Shown: positions 22,614 through 31,507, counted from the first letter of the stretch. The stretch is 35,269 bases of DNA from Hydrogenovibrio sp. UBA654 (GCA_002299585.1 DBOE01000070.1:1-35269); one strand, 5' to 3'. Numbers and translations are program-made. Notes: generated by a model from the sequence alone, not told the origin.

Positions 22614-23856
22614 TTAGAATATAAATTGGTACTGTACTATAAAAGCGTTTTCTCTATAACCGCCTTCTCCGTTCCACTTACCAGCATCAATACTACCTGT
22701 TACTGGGTCAACACCACCTGAATCACCACTTGCTATAATATAGTTAAATACAACTTTATGCTTGTTTCTAGATTTTTTAGAATTACGAGAAAAATCTTGA
22801 TTAGGCATATATATAAAATAGTTAAAACCTAAATAAGTATTTCCTAGACTAGTATTGTTTGCTGAATTTCCCCAATTAGCATCGCCTTGAATATGCTTAG
22901 TAGATAACTCAAGTGCTGGAGTAACAAAATAACCAATAGTGGCTGTAAATGCTTTTTGATCTTTTCCAACAGTACCTTTAAGATTTTTAGCATCAAAGTA
23001 CTCCGCCTTTAGGCTTAATTTACCTAAATTAGAATCAATTCCAACATTAACATTCGTATAATCTTTAGTATTTGGTCCTCCAGCACTTTCAGATTTCCCG
23101 TAAGAAGTTTCAATATGAAATTTTTCAGTGTAATCAAACATCCCACGAACAGCATAAGAGTTACCCCCCCCATTGGCGAACTACTTGCCATTTTACTTCT
23201 ACTAGCTTGGTTTGCAATCATGACATCATAACCAAAACCTTGCCATGGTCGTTCATGACCCATTTCAAGTCCATTTACTTTACCATCATTGCCCAATCCC
23301 ATATCACGACCAGAAAGCATAATACCTGTATTTCTTTCTAAGACAAGTGCTTTATCAAACCCGCGTTCAGCTATATTAAGAGCCGCCCCTGGAACGGTAA
23401 AACTCATACCATTTGGCATTTTAATAAGCCCTGCTTTTACTACAAATCCAGGATCAAATACATAGGATATAAAGGCATCTTTTACTACTTTAGGAATTGC
23501 AGCACCATTAGTATGGTCACTTGCACCTGAAGCACTTTGATTAAAGTCTAAAAAAACTTTACCTCGGATATTTCCAGCAAAATATTTCCAACCAAGGCGG
23601 ATGCACTGACCTCTAAATGCTAAATTTGTTTTAGCTTGTGAACTACTAAATTTGTTTTAGCTTGTGAACTAGAAACAGTTTCTTTTATTTTCATGCCTTC
23701 CCCACCAACTGCATCAATTTGGGCAAAGCCAAAGAATACAAACTTAGTATCAATATCTCCAACTTTGTTATTTAAAGGATAACCAGCTACAGCTGATGTA
23801 GCGGTTAATAGTATGATTGCAGTACCTATTACCGATGTTGTTATATATTTTTTCAT
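22614..23856 (-). pseudogene. Phosphate-selective-type (OprO/OprP-like) porin, double frameshift
   Basis: Reading through two frame changes gives an outer-membrane porin of about 410 residues. It has a signal peptide (MKKYITTSVIGTAIILLTAT...AVAG), the barrel segment FISYVFDPGFVVKAGLIKMP followed by ERGFDKALVLERNTGIMLSG as in the phosphate porin family, and a C-terminal strand ending QYQFIF. Break 1 is an exact 26-bp tandem duplication (23620-23671); removing one copy restores the frame (SSSQAKTNLAFRGQCIRLGW). Break 2 is a run of eight G on the coding strand (23164-23171); nine or six would restore MGGGNSYAVRGMFDYTEKF. The rest is well preserved, so the loss is recent, or the poly-G break is reversible or a sequencing error. 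AAGG precedes the ATG at suitable spacing. Confidence 0.85.
23620..23671. repeat. Perfect 26-bp tandem duplication in the porin gene
   Basis: Two identical 26-base copies (23620-23645 and 23646-23671) lie head to tail; each begins CTAAATTTGTTTTAGC and ends TGAACTA. The unit is not a multiple of three, so it shifts the porin reading frame near codon 70 and leads to a stop within the second copy. Slipped replication is the likely origin. Confidence 0.95.
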
Positions 23857-23932
23857 TTTACTTAACCTTTATATATTAGATTTTAAATTAATAATTACAA
23901 TTGAAGTATGCAAATAATGGACATTTAAAAAG

Positions 23933-23976
23933 CCTATGAATAAGTCCTTTAAAGTTCTGAGGGACTTATTCAGAGG
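23933..23976. repeat. Minimal inverted-repeat copy of the dispersed element
   Basis: CCTATGAATAAGTCC (23933-23947) and GGACTTATTCAGAGG (23962-23976) form a 15-bp stem with one mismatch around a 14-base loop. Both arms are the CCTCTGAATAAGT terminal motif, so this looks like two ends of the dispersed element with almost no interior. As RNA it would form a strong hairpin upstream of the porin gene. Confidence 0.65.
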
Positions 23977-24172
23977 ATACTTAATATTTTATAAAATACA
24001 ATTAATAAGCTAAAAACATATTACCAACTCACTGTATAATAAAATAATTATATACATCCTCATAAACAACTTCTATCTGCAACATTACCCTAACTTAAAA
24101 ACCTTGTCAACTTTATTATTACTCCATTTTATTTTTAATGTCATTTAACTCTAAGTTAAAGATATATCTATT

Positions 24173-24195
24173 TAAGGAGCCTCTGATTAAGATTA
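24173..24195 (+). repeat. Single end of the dispersed inverted-repeat element
   Basis: TTAAGGAGCCTCTGATTAAG (24172-24191) matches the terminal motif of the other copies, again preceded by TTAA. It touches the stop codon of the broken reading frame at 24193-24341. No partner end is visible nearby. Confidence 0.55.
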
Positions 24196-24341
24196 AGAGT
24201 AATAGGAGTGGGTTTTTAACCAGATCTTAAGTTGGGTAATATCTGCATCTTTAGAAATTGAATCTAAAAAAGTATCTACCAGTTTTTTATAGTATTAGAA
24301 TCAAAACGAAGAGTGTAGTTAATAAGTAATATTTTTGACAT
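24193..24341 (-). pseudogene. Small broken reading frame, unknown product
   Basis: An ATG (24339-24341) preceded by a strong AGGTGG opens a frame reading MSKILLINYTLRFDSNTIKNW, then a stop at 24276-24278. Adding one base to the six-A run just before that stop would continue the frame as KKLVDTFLDSISKDADITQL and on to a TAA at 24193-24195, about 49 residues in all. The coding-like composition on both sides of the shift suggests a decayed gene, or the remains of a longer one cut by the adjacent repeat. The family is not recognised. Confidence 0.4.
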
Positions 24342-24427
24342 AATGATCACCACCTAAGTTATTAAAAAAATTAAATTTTAATACTAAGCTAGTAACCACT
24401 TTTGATATTTTGTGCTTTTATTTTTAT

Positions 24428-24784
24428 TTAATTTTGATCTGACCACACGGCAAATTCATTACCACTTGGTTCAGTAAAATGAAAACGCCTCCCACCGGGG
24501 AATGAAAAAATATCTTTTATAATAATTCCATTTGCTTGTTCTATTTTAGCTTGCGTTTGTTCTAAATTTTGACTATAAATAACTATCAGAGCAGCTCCAT
24601 TATCTACGGTAGAGCTAAGTTTAGATTTATAAAAACCACCGTGTACTCCCTTATTTATAAAGGCACTATAGTCATCACCAAAATCGTTAAATTCCCAAGC
24701 AAATACTTGGATAAAAAAAGACTTAGTCTCGGTAATATTTTTTGCAGGAAACTCTACATAATTTATTTTTTCATGTTCATTCAT
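24428..24784 (-). CDS. VOC/glyoxalase-fold protein
   Basis: This is a 118-residue single-domain protein of the vicinal oxygen chelate superfamily. It has the typical opening INYVEFPAKNITETKSFFIQVFAWEF and a late FTEPSGNEFAVW strand holding the Glu metal ligand. PGGRRFHF precedes it. Relatives include glyoxalase, bleomycin-resistance-like and dioxygenase-like proteins; the substrate cannot be inferred. AGGAAT upstream of the ATG supports the start. It appears monocistronic: the 117-base gap to rlmB includes an 8-G run at 24877-24884. Confidence 0.82.
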   Translation of the reverse strand: MNEHEKINYVEFPAKNITETKSFFIQVFAWEFNDFGDDYSAFINKGVHGGFYKSKLSSTVDNGAALIVIYSQNLEQTQAKIEQANGIIIKDIFSFPGGRRFHFTEPSGNEFAVWSDQN

Positions 24785-24901
24785 TTGCTAATTCCTTTTA
24801 AAACTAGATTATCTAAGTTTTATAGTAACCATATATTATTATTTTTGCTATAAAAACTTAACTTATCTGCTGAGGAGGGGGGGGATAAAAGGGCCACTAG
24901 A

Positions 24902-25630
24902 TTAAGTTTTTTGCCTTAATACTTCGTACAGAACTACTCCAGTTGCAACAGATACATTTAAACTTTCAACTGTGCCTTGCATTGGGATAGCAGCAAGATA
25001 ATCGCAACTTTCGCTGGTTAATTTTCTCATGCCTGTTGACTCTGTTCCCATAACTATGCCAACAGCACCAATAAATTCCACATCATAAATGGTTTTATCT
25101 GTATCGTCAGTTAGCCCCGTTATCCACATGCCTGCTTTTTGCATATCTTTTATGCTTCTAGTTAAGTTGGAGACAACTATTAATTTAACAGTTTCTGCTG
25201 CCCCACTTGCTACTTTACGCACGGTAGAATTTATACCAACAGAATTATGTTTAGGGATTATAACTGCATCAACACCAGTTGCATCTGCAGTGCGTAAAAT
25301 AGCTCCTAGGTTATGAGGATCTTGTACTTCATCTAAAAATAAAAATAGCGGATTATCTATCTCTTCTACTAATTTAGCTAAGTCAGCTTCTTTTAAGGGG
25401 GGAGTCTTAGCAACTATAGCAATTATGCCCTGATGCACTGCTTCTATTTTATTAAAAAAAGATTTTGGCTCAAAAAGAACAACTAAGCCTAATTTATTAG
25501 CTTGATTAACTAGTGATTGTACCCTTTTGTTTAATGGCCCTTTTTGCACTGTTAAATTAAAGATAGCTTGTGGCGATTGTTTTATTAGTTTTTCAATCGC
25601 ATGTATTCCATATAACTGTTCTTGTTTCAT
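24902..25630 (-). CDS. rlmB: 23S rRNA (guanosine-2'-O-)-methyltransferase RlmB
   Basis: This 242-residue SpoU-family (knotted SPOUT) enzyme methylates G2251 of 23S rRNA in Escherichia coli. The N-terminal L30e-like substrate domain (about 1-75) starts MKQEQLYGIHAIEKL. The three SPOUT motifs are present: DPHNLGAILRTADATGVDAV, VMGTESTGMR and PMQGTVESLNVSVATGVVLY. It begins seven bases after the rnr stop, with AGGT as ribosome binding site, repeating the conserved rnr-rlmB pair. Confidence 0.92.
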   Translation of the reverse strand: MKQEQLYGIHAIEKLIKQSPQAIFNLTVQKGPLNKRVQSLVNQANKLGLVVLFEPKSFFNKIEAVHQGIIAIVAKTPPLKEADLAKLVEEIDNPLFLFLDEVQDPHNLGAILRTADATGVDAVIIPKHNSVGINSTVRKVASGAAETVKLIVVSNLTRSIKDMQKAGMWITGLTDDTDKTIYDVEFIGAVGIVMGTESTGMRKLTSESCDYLAAIPMQGTVESLNVSVATGVVLYEVLRQKT

Positions 25631-25636
25631 AAATAC

Positions 25637-27994
25637 CTAATCTTTTTTATTGTTAGGCTTTTTTTTTTTACGATAAGTTCTTTTTTTCTTTGCTGGTTTT
25701 TCTTCCGTTATAGCATCTTTTTTTGCACCAGAATCAACCTTTTCTTCAACATCAGCACTAATAAAACGCAAGTCTACTTTTCTTTCATGCAAGTTTACTT
25801 GAGCTACTTGCACTTTTAATTTATCACCTATTTGGTATACCTTACCTGTTCTTTCACCTTTCAAACAATGTCTTGAAGCATCATAGTGAAAGTAATCTTC
25901 GCCAAGCTCGGTAATATGTACTAATCCCTCAACATACAAAGGGTCAAGCTCAACAAACAAGCCAAAATTAGTGGCTGCAGTTACAACTGCTTCATATTCT
26001 TCACCTAATCTATGCGATAGGTATTCACATTTTAAGAAGGTAACTGCATCACGAGTTACCTCATCAGCTCTTCTTTCAGTGCCTGAACAATGCTCCCCAA
26101 AAGATTGCATATTTTTTTCAGAGTAGGCAAATTTTTCTATACCCTGTTTTTCCCATGCAAATCTTATAGCCCTATGTATTAGTAAATCTGGGTAACGACG
26201 AATAGGAGAAGTGAAATGTGCATAATGCTCATAATTTAAACCAAAATGACCTTTGTTATCAGGCTGATACATGGCTTGGTTCATACTTCTTAACATTACC
26301 GTTTCAACCAGGTGAGCATGAGATTCTCCCTTAACTTTTTGGGCAACTGCTGCGTAATCTAAAGCATTAGGCTCATCCCCCCCCTCTAGCACTAAACCAA
26401 AATCACCCAAAAAAGTTCTTAACTTACTTAATTTTTCTGCGGAAGGTTTTTCATGCACTCGATACAACATTGGCATTTTATGCCGCTTTAAATATTTAGC
26501 CGTTGCAACATTTGCCATTAACATACATTCTTCAATTAACTTGTGAGCTTCATTTCTATGTACTGGAACTATTTCTTTAATTTTACGGTTATCATCAAAG
26601 ACTATACTGGTTTCTGTAGTTTCAAACTCTAAAGCACCACGTGTTACTCTTGCTTTTTTAAGAACTTTATATAGGCCATTTAAGTCTTCAATATTTTTAA
26701 CTAATTTTTTGTAAGTTTTACGATACTCGCTTTTATCATTAGTTAATATATCATGAACTTCGTTATAAGTCATACGAGCATGAGAATGCATAACAGCGTC
26801 ATAAAATTTAGTTTTTTCTAACTTTCCATCTTCATCAATCGCCATGTCGCACACCATGCATAATCTATCAACATTCGGGTTTAGTGAGCACATTTCATTA
26901 GAAAGTTTTTCAGGTAACATTGGAATAACTTTTTGCGGAAAATAAACAGAATTGCCTCGTTCATAAGCCTCTTTATCTAAAGCAGAAGCTATTTTCACAT
27001 AGTTAGAAACATCAGCAATAGCAACAACTAAACGCCAACCTTTTTTACGAGGTTTGGCAAAAACTGCGTCATCAAAATCTTTAGAATCTGCACCGTCAAT
27101 GGTTACTAAAGGTAAGCTACGAATATCTTTTCGTTGCTCGAGTTCTGCTTGGGTAACTTCATCTGGAATTTTATTTAATTCAGTTATTACGTCATTATTC
27201 CATTCATTTGGTATTCCATAGGCATGAATTGCTGCGTCTATTTCCATACCTGGAGCCATATAATCTCCAACTATTTCTACTATTTTACCTATTGCACTAG
27301 AGCGTTTAGTTGGTTGATGAATAATCTCAACCATTACAATTTGAGACTCTACAGCATTCAAAATACCATCGTTAGGGATAAAAACATCCTGTGCTATTTT
27401 ATTATTATTAGGCTGCACCCAAGCCAAACCATCTTCAAAATATAGCCTACCTAAAATTTTTTGATTGGTGTGTTGAAGAACCTCTACAACCATTCCTTCT
27501 CTACGGCCTTTACGATCAACCCCTATAACAGAAGCTATTACAATATCACCATGAAAGGCCTTGTGCATTTCTTTTTCAGATAAAAATAAATCCGAGCCTT
27601 CATCATCTTCTGGTTTTAAAAAACCAAAACCAGATGGATGCCCTAAAACTTTACCTTTAATTAAATCCATTTTTTGGATTAAACCAAAAGCTCCGCGTCT
27701 ATTTTTTATCAATTGACAATCTCTGACCATTGCTTTTAGCCGTCTTGAAATAGCTTCAAATCGTTCATCATCTTCAATTTCAAAATGACTTACTATCTGT
27801 TTTATCCTCAGTGGTTTTTGCTCTCGTTCAAATAATTCAATAATAAATTCTCTACTAGGTACAGGATTATCGTAATTATCGGCTTCTCGGCTTGCGTGAG
27901 GATCGGCTGGGTTAGTTTTTTGTTTAGGACTAGAGGTACTATCTTCAATTTGCTCTACTGCGTCTATAGGAGCATCTTTATTTTTTTTATTCAC
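25637..27994 (-). CDS. rnr: Ribonuclease R
   Basis: This 785-residue 3'-5' exoribonuclease degrades structured RNA. The domains in order are: an N-terminal winged helix (about 45-110, FEIEDDERFEAISRRLKAM), cold-shock domains (about 110-280), the RNB catalytic domain with the metal-binding Asp cluster DGADSKDFDD at 300-309, an S1 domain (about 675-755, ending in KVDLRFI), and a Lys-rich basic tail. The start is GTG at 27992-27994, directly after an in-frame TAA, so no longer start is available. A run of eight C at 26377-26384 encodes a Gly-Gly pair. It leads the rnr-rlmB unit and is divergent from the mltF-like gene. Confidence 0.92.
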   Translation of the reverse strand: MNKKNKDAPIDAVEQIEDSTSSPKQKTNPADPHASREADNYDNPVPSREFIIELFEREQKPLRIKQIVSHFEIEDDERFEAISRRLKAMVRDCQLIKNRRGAFGLIQKMDLIKGKVLGHPSGFGFLKPEDDEGSDLFLSEKEMHKAFHGDIVIASVIGVDRKGRREGMVVEVLQHTNQKILGRLYFEDGLAWVQPNNNKIAQDVFIPNDGILNAVESQIVMVEIIHQPTKRSSAIGKIVEIVGDYMAPGMEIDAAIHAYGIPNEWNNDVITELNKIPDEVTQAELEQRKDIRSLPLVTIDGADSKDFDDAVFAKPRKKGWRLVVAIADVSNYVKIASALDKEAYERGNSVYFPQKVIPMLPEKLSNEMCSLNPNVDRLCMVCDMAIDEDGKLEKTKFYDAVMHSHARMTYNEVHDILTNDKSEYRKTYKKLVKNIEDLNGLYKVLKKARVTRGALEFETTETSIVFDDNRKIKEIVPVHRNEAHKLIEECMLMANVATAKYLKRHKMPMLYRVHEKPSAEKLSKLRTFLGDFGLVLEGGDEPNALDYAAVAQKVKGESHAHLVETVMLRSMNQAMYQPDNKGHFGLNYEHYAHFTSPIRRYPDLLIHRAIRFAWEKQGIEKFAYSEKNMQSFGEHCSGTERRADEVTRDAVTFLKCEYLSHRLGEEYEAVVTAATNFGLFVELDPLYVEGLVHITELGEDYFHYDASRHCLKGERTGKVYQIGDKLKVQVAQVNLHERKVDLRFISADVEEKVDSGAKKDAITEEKPAKKKRTYRKKKKPNNKKD

Positions 27995-28152
27995 TTAAAT
28001 TTTCTACTCATTATTCTTGAAATTACTAAATATCATATATTTAGACTAAATTTTGCGAGGTCATTATATACCAAATGTAGCTTTATTTAAGACAAAGTTT
28101 TCTTTTTTCTAGTAATATATTCTCCGTTAGCAATTATTAAAGAATCTAAAAT

Positions 28153-29649
28153 TTGTTAAAACTTAACTTAAAGATACTAGCTTTAATCCTAATAATACTC
28201 TCTATGGTATTTTTTCCTCTAAAACTTTCGGTTTTACAAACCGTTGTACCAAAAAACAAAACTGATTCATCTATAAAAAACAGGGTACTTTCTTCTTTTA
28301 CTGGTGACTTAGCTGAGCTTAAAAAAAGGCGAATTATTAGAGTCCTCGTTAGCTATAACAAAACTAACTTTTTTACTACTCCTAAAGGCTTTAGAGGGGT
28401 AGAGCATGACCTATTAAAAGCTTATGAAGCCTATTTAAACAGCGGTCCTAAAAAACAAAGATACCCAACCCATTTAATGTTTATCCCTATGACTTTTGGT
28501 GAAATAATAGAAAAACTAAGCAATGGCTATGGTGATATTGCTGCATCAGGGCTAACAGTTACCCCAAAAAGAGCCGAGTTAGTTGATTTTACAGAACCTT
28601 ACCTTACTAATATAAATGAAATTCTTGTCTCTCATAGCCATTCCAAAAAAATAGATAACCTAAAAGATTTATCTGGTAAACAAGTTATTGTGGTAGCAAA
28701 CAGTAGTTACCTAACCCACCTAAAAACCATCAATACCCTGATAGAAAATGCAGGCTATAAAACTATCAAAATAATTATCGCAGATAAAGAGCTAGAAGCT
28801 GAAGACCTTTTAAAAATGGTCAACGAAGGAATACATGACTACACTATAGTTGATAATCATCTCGCCCTTATTTGGCAAGATGTGCTTAAAAACATTGTGC
28901 TGTCACCTAAAATTATTTTCTCTAAAAGTACCAATATAGCTTGGGCAACTCAAAAAAATCTACCGCAACTTAAAGCCTCACTAAACTCATTTATTAAAAA
29001 ACATGCCAAGCAAGGAAGACTCCTTGGTAACTCGGTATATAAAAGATATTTTAAAGATAGCTATTGGCTTAAAAAACCTTTAACTCATGATCTATTGGAT
29101 AAAGTTGACTGCCTTCAATATTATTTTGAATATTATGGCGAATTTTATGATATAGACTGGCAATTAATTGCGGCTCAAGCCTACCAAGAGTCTCACTTTT
29201 CTCAACACAAAAAAAGCTCTGCTGGGGCTATAGGAATTATGCAAGTAAAACCCTCTACCGCTAAAGGTAAACATATAAACATACCAAATATAAAAAATAT
29301 AAAAAATAATATTCATGCTGGTATAAAGTATTTATCTTTTTTAAAAGAACGCTATTTTTCTGGTAGAAAATATAATAAAGAAGAACAAACAAATTTTGCC
29401 CTAGCCGCTTATAATGCAGGCCCAGCAAAAATCCTAAAACTACAAAAAATAGCTAAAGAGCGAGGTTTAAATCCTTACATCTGGTTTTACCATGTAGAAA
29501 CTATAGCAAGAGAAAAAATTGGACTCGAAACGGTTAATTATGTAGCTAACATTCAAAAAATGAAACTTTTTTTACAAGCTTCAAATAAATTAAAGCAAGA
29601 TAAACTTGATGTTTTTACCGACAAAACTTTACAAAAAAAAGCCCCTTAA
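28153..29649 (+). CDS. mltF: Membrane-bound lytic transglycosylase F
   Basis: This 498-residue murein lytic enzyme has an N-terminal hydrophobic signal/anchor (about 5-24), a solute-binding-protein-like domain (about 55-300; GVEHDLLKAYEAY, GDIAASGLTVTPKRAELVDF) and a C-terminal SLT domain. The catalytic Glu is Glu346 in AYQESHF, followed by GAIGIMQVKPSTA and LAAYNAGPAKI. It cleaves peptidoglycan with 1,6-anhydromuramic acid formation. The start is uncertain: TTG at 28153 gives a complete signal segment, while an ATG at 28204 would cut into it. The stop codon overlaps that of the convergent thiI and lies in a dispersed repeat end. Confidence 0.87.
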   Translation: MLKLNLKILALILIILSMVFFPLKLSVLQTVVPKNKTDSSIKNRVLSSFTGDLAELKKRRIIRVLVSYNKTNFFTTPKGFRGVEHDLLKAYEAYLNSGPKKQRYPTHLMFIPMTFGEIIEKLSNGYGDIAASGLTVTPKRAELVDFTEPYLTNINEILVSHSHSKKIDNLKDLSGKQVIVVANSSYLTHLKTINTLIENAGYKTIKIIIADKELEAEDLLKMVNEGIHDYTIVDNHLALIWQDVLKNIVLSPKIIFSKSTNIAWATQKNLPQLKASLNSFIKKHAKQGRLLGNSVYKRYFKDSYWLKKPLTHDLLDKVDCLQYYFEYYGEFYDIDWQLIAAQAYQESHFSQHKKSSAGAIGIMQVKPSTAKGKHINIPNIKNIKNNIHAGIKYLSFLKERYFSGRKYNKEEQTNFALAAYNAGPAKILKLQKIAKERGLNPYIWFYHVETIAREKIGLETVNYVANIQKMKLFLQASNKLKQDKLDVFTDKTLQKKAP

Positions 29650-31121
29650 GGAGCCTCTGAACAAGTATGATTAACAGGTCTATATACCTTAACTTTCTTA
29701 AAGCCTTCATCCGTTAAATATTGCGCATGTAACTGACTCATCACCCCTTTATCACAATATAAAAGATAATCTATATCTTGGTTTAATTGCTTAAAAACAT
29801 TTTTCAATTCAAAAAATGGAATTTCTAATAAAGGAGTCTTTATATGTAGTGGATTAGCCTTAATTTCCTCAGTTTGTCTAATATCAATAACGGTTTGATT
29901 GGTTATGTTTTGCACAACTTCTATAAACGCTTTTTTATTCACGTCATCAACAATTTTATCAACCGCAATTGCAACACTATTTTGTACTGCGTTTTCGAGT
30001 ACTAATAAATCAAATTTTGCGAATTCTTTTTCCATCCTCTTAAAAGAACCGTTAATAACTGGGTTTTTAGAAATAACTCCACAATATTCAGGCATATTTT
30101 CTGCATAATGACGAGTACCTATTTTATCAGCCATAGCTATAATTTTTGGTTTATCTATAGTTGCCAAGGGTCGTAAAACTAACTTACTAGTAACCTGATC
30201 AATTAGTGCCAAATTACGCAAAGTCTGGCTAGATACCTGAGCAACACTTTCCCCTGTAACCAACGCATCTATCCCCATATTATCGGCAATTTTTTCAGCG
30301 GCTAAAAGCATTAGGCGTTTTAAAACTACTCCCATATAACTTTCGTGAATTGAATTAAACATCTCCTCCACTACATCAGCAAAGGGTACGCTAATAAACT
30401 GTACTCTATGTGAGGAACTATATTGCCCCCATAGGTATAATGCTACTTGTTTAACTCCTATTTCATGAGCATTTCCACCAAGGTTAAAAAATATATAATG
30501 GGTTTTAATGCCTCTTTTTATCGTTAAATAACTAGATATTGTTGAGTCAAAACCACCAGAGATAAGCGAAAGTAATTCCCCTTGCGTTCCTAAAGGAAAA
30601 CCACCAAGACCTCTATATCTTTTTTGTATTATATTTAATTGTTGCTGGTGATATTCAAGCTCTATTTTAACTTCTGGGTTATGTAAGTCTACCCCACTTG
30701 GTTCACCTTTGCTATAAAGATAAGAGCCAACAAAGCGTTCAATATCAAAAGAAGTAAAATCATGAGTACCAGTTCGCTTTGCTCTAACTACAAAAGTTTT
30801 ACTTGCTATTTTGTTTAATGCCGACAAGGCAACTATTTCGGCAATTTGCTCCAATGTTTTTGCCTTAAACTGCTCGGTTTGTAGTATTTGTTCAATACCT
30901 GGAGTTTTAGTCAAAATATTTAAAACTTTGACTACATCATCATTATTACAAAATACCTCTATTTTATCCCAATAACGCTTGGTCTCCATCGCTTGGTCAA
31001 CCCTTAACAACTGAGTACGCAAGTTATCGTGCAGTTGGCTTACCATTTTCTTTTTAACCGCATTTCCCTTAATCATTATTTCAGGAAACAACTTAATAAT
31101 AAATTTAACCGTTAAGCTCAT
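29646..31121 (-). CDS. thiI: tRNA 4-thiouridine synthase / thiamine thiazole sulfur carrier ThiI
   Basis: This 491-residue enzyme makes 4-thiouridine at position 8 of tRNA and supplies sulfur for the thiamine thiazole. The domains are: an N-terminal ferredoxin-like region and THUMP (about 1-165), a PP-loop adenylation domain (SGGFDSTISSYL at about 187), and a C-terminal rhodanese domain (about 400-485). Both working cysteines are present: Cys347 in PEYCGVIS and Cys456 in LLYCDKGVMS. The last residues, HTCSEAP and the TAA, are encoded by the dispersed repeat end at 29648-29673, so the native tail has probably been replaced. thiL of the same pathway lies 1.5 kb away. Confidence 0.92.
   Translation of the reverse strand: MSLTVKFIIKLFPEIMIKGNAVKKKMVSQLHDNLRTQLLRVDQAMETKRYWDKIEVFCNNDDVVKVLNILTKTPGIEQILQTEQFKAKTLEQIAEIVALSALNKIASKTFVVRAKRTGTHDFTSFDIERFVGSYLYSKGEPSGVDLHNPEVKIELEYHQQQLNIIQKRYRGLGGFPLGTQGELLSLISGGFDSTISSYLTIKRGIKTHYIFFNLGGNAHEIGVKQVALYLWGQYSSSHRVQFISVPFADVVEEMFNSIHESYMGVVLKRLMLLAAEKIADNMGIDALVTGESVAQVSSQTLRNLALIDQVTSKLVLRPLATIDKPKIIAMADKIGTRHYAENMPEYCGVISKNPVINGSFKRMEKEFAKFDLLVLENAVQNSVAIAVDKIVDDVNKKAFIEVVQNITNQTVIDIRQTEEIKANPLHIKTPLLEIPFFELKNVFKQLNQDIDYLLYCDKGVMSQLHAQYLTDEGFKKVKVYRPVNHTCSEAP
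29648..29673 (+). repeat. Single end of the dispersed element at the mltF/thiI junction
   Basis: AAGGAGCCTCTGAACAAGTA begins two bases into the mltF stop codon and continues as TGATTA; it is again preceded by TT, giving TTAA. On the minus strand it encodes the last residues of ThiI and most of its stop codon. It matches the left end at 22439 closely over its whole 26-base length. No second end is visible, so it is a solo end or a deletion relic. Confidence 0.65.
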
Positions 31122-31146
31122 ACTAAATTATCGACTATCGCTAAAA

Positions 31147-31437
31147 TTAACTACCTAATTCAGATTCAATAACTTCACAAACCTCAGTAAACCTTAAATT
31201 ATTTGACTTAACAAAACCCATAACATATTCATACATTCCAGGGTTTTTAGTTTCTAATTTAGAATCAAGGATTAAACATTTTTGCCCTTGATAGAGTTCT
31301 GGGTGTAATAAACTTGAGTAGACTAATCTTTGAATTTCATAGGTGGCCATCATTGATGCTACCCTATCTATCCAATCACTAGGACGAAATTTGCTACCTT
31401 CATTTGTATAGCCCTCAATGATATATCTACAACCCAT
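31147..31437 (-). CDS. DUF3579 protein
   Basis: This 96-residue soluble protein belongs to the DUF3579 family, found mainly in Beta- and Gammaproteobacteria and of unknown function. The family signature is visible as IIEGYTNEGSKFRPSDWIDR near the N-terminus, followed by YSSLLHPELYQGQKCLILD. It ends 25 bases before the thiI start on the same strand, so the two may be co-transcribed. It is divergent from aroG across a 135-base region. Confidence 0.8.
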   Translation of the reverse strand: MGCRYIIEGYTNEGSKFRPSDWIDRVASMMATYEIQRLVYSSLLHPELYQGQKCLILDSKLETKNPGMYEYVMGFVKSNNLRFTEVCEVIESELGS

Positions 31438-31507
31438 TACTCCTCCTCTAAAAACTTCCGTCTTTTTATAATTTTAAAATCAAGTAGCGGATTCTAACAT
31501 AATAGAC

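Larger units (their letters stand above)
23857..24427. other. 571-base repeat-rich region without an intact gene
   Basis: This region between the porin and VOC genes holds the presumed porin promoter (next to 23857), a 44-base inverted repeat (23933-23976), a single repeat end (24173-24195) and a small broken reading frame (24193-24341). I see nothing else of note in the AT-rich remainder (about 23980-24170). Confidence 0.6.

Noticed and set aside
23072..23341. 89-codon plus-strand frame inside the porin region
   Set aside because: It is antisense to clear porin coding sequence and has no signal or family features.
22614..23419. Two separate minus-strand genes at 22614-23141 and 23024-23419
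   Set aside because: They are overlapping fragments of one porin split by the poly-G frameshift; joined, they give one continuous barrel sequence.
24193..24341. Assignment to a known small-protein family such as SinR-like CRISPR-associated or toxin-antitoxin proteins
   Set aside because: The opening resembles several short families only vaguely; the match is too weak to name.
29281..29312. Short tandem Asn-Ile-Lys repeat in mltF as a functional element
   Set aside because: It is a brief A-rich low-complexity stretch within the SLT domain, explained by base composition.
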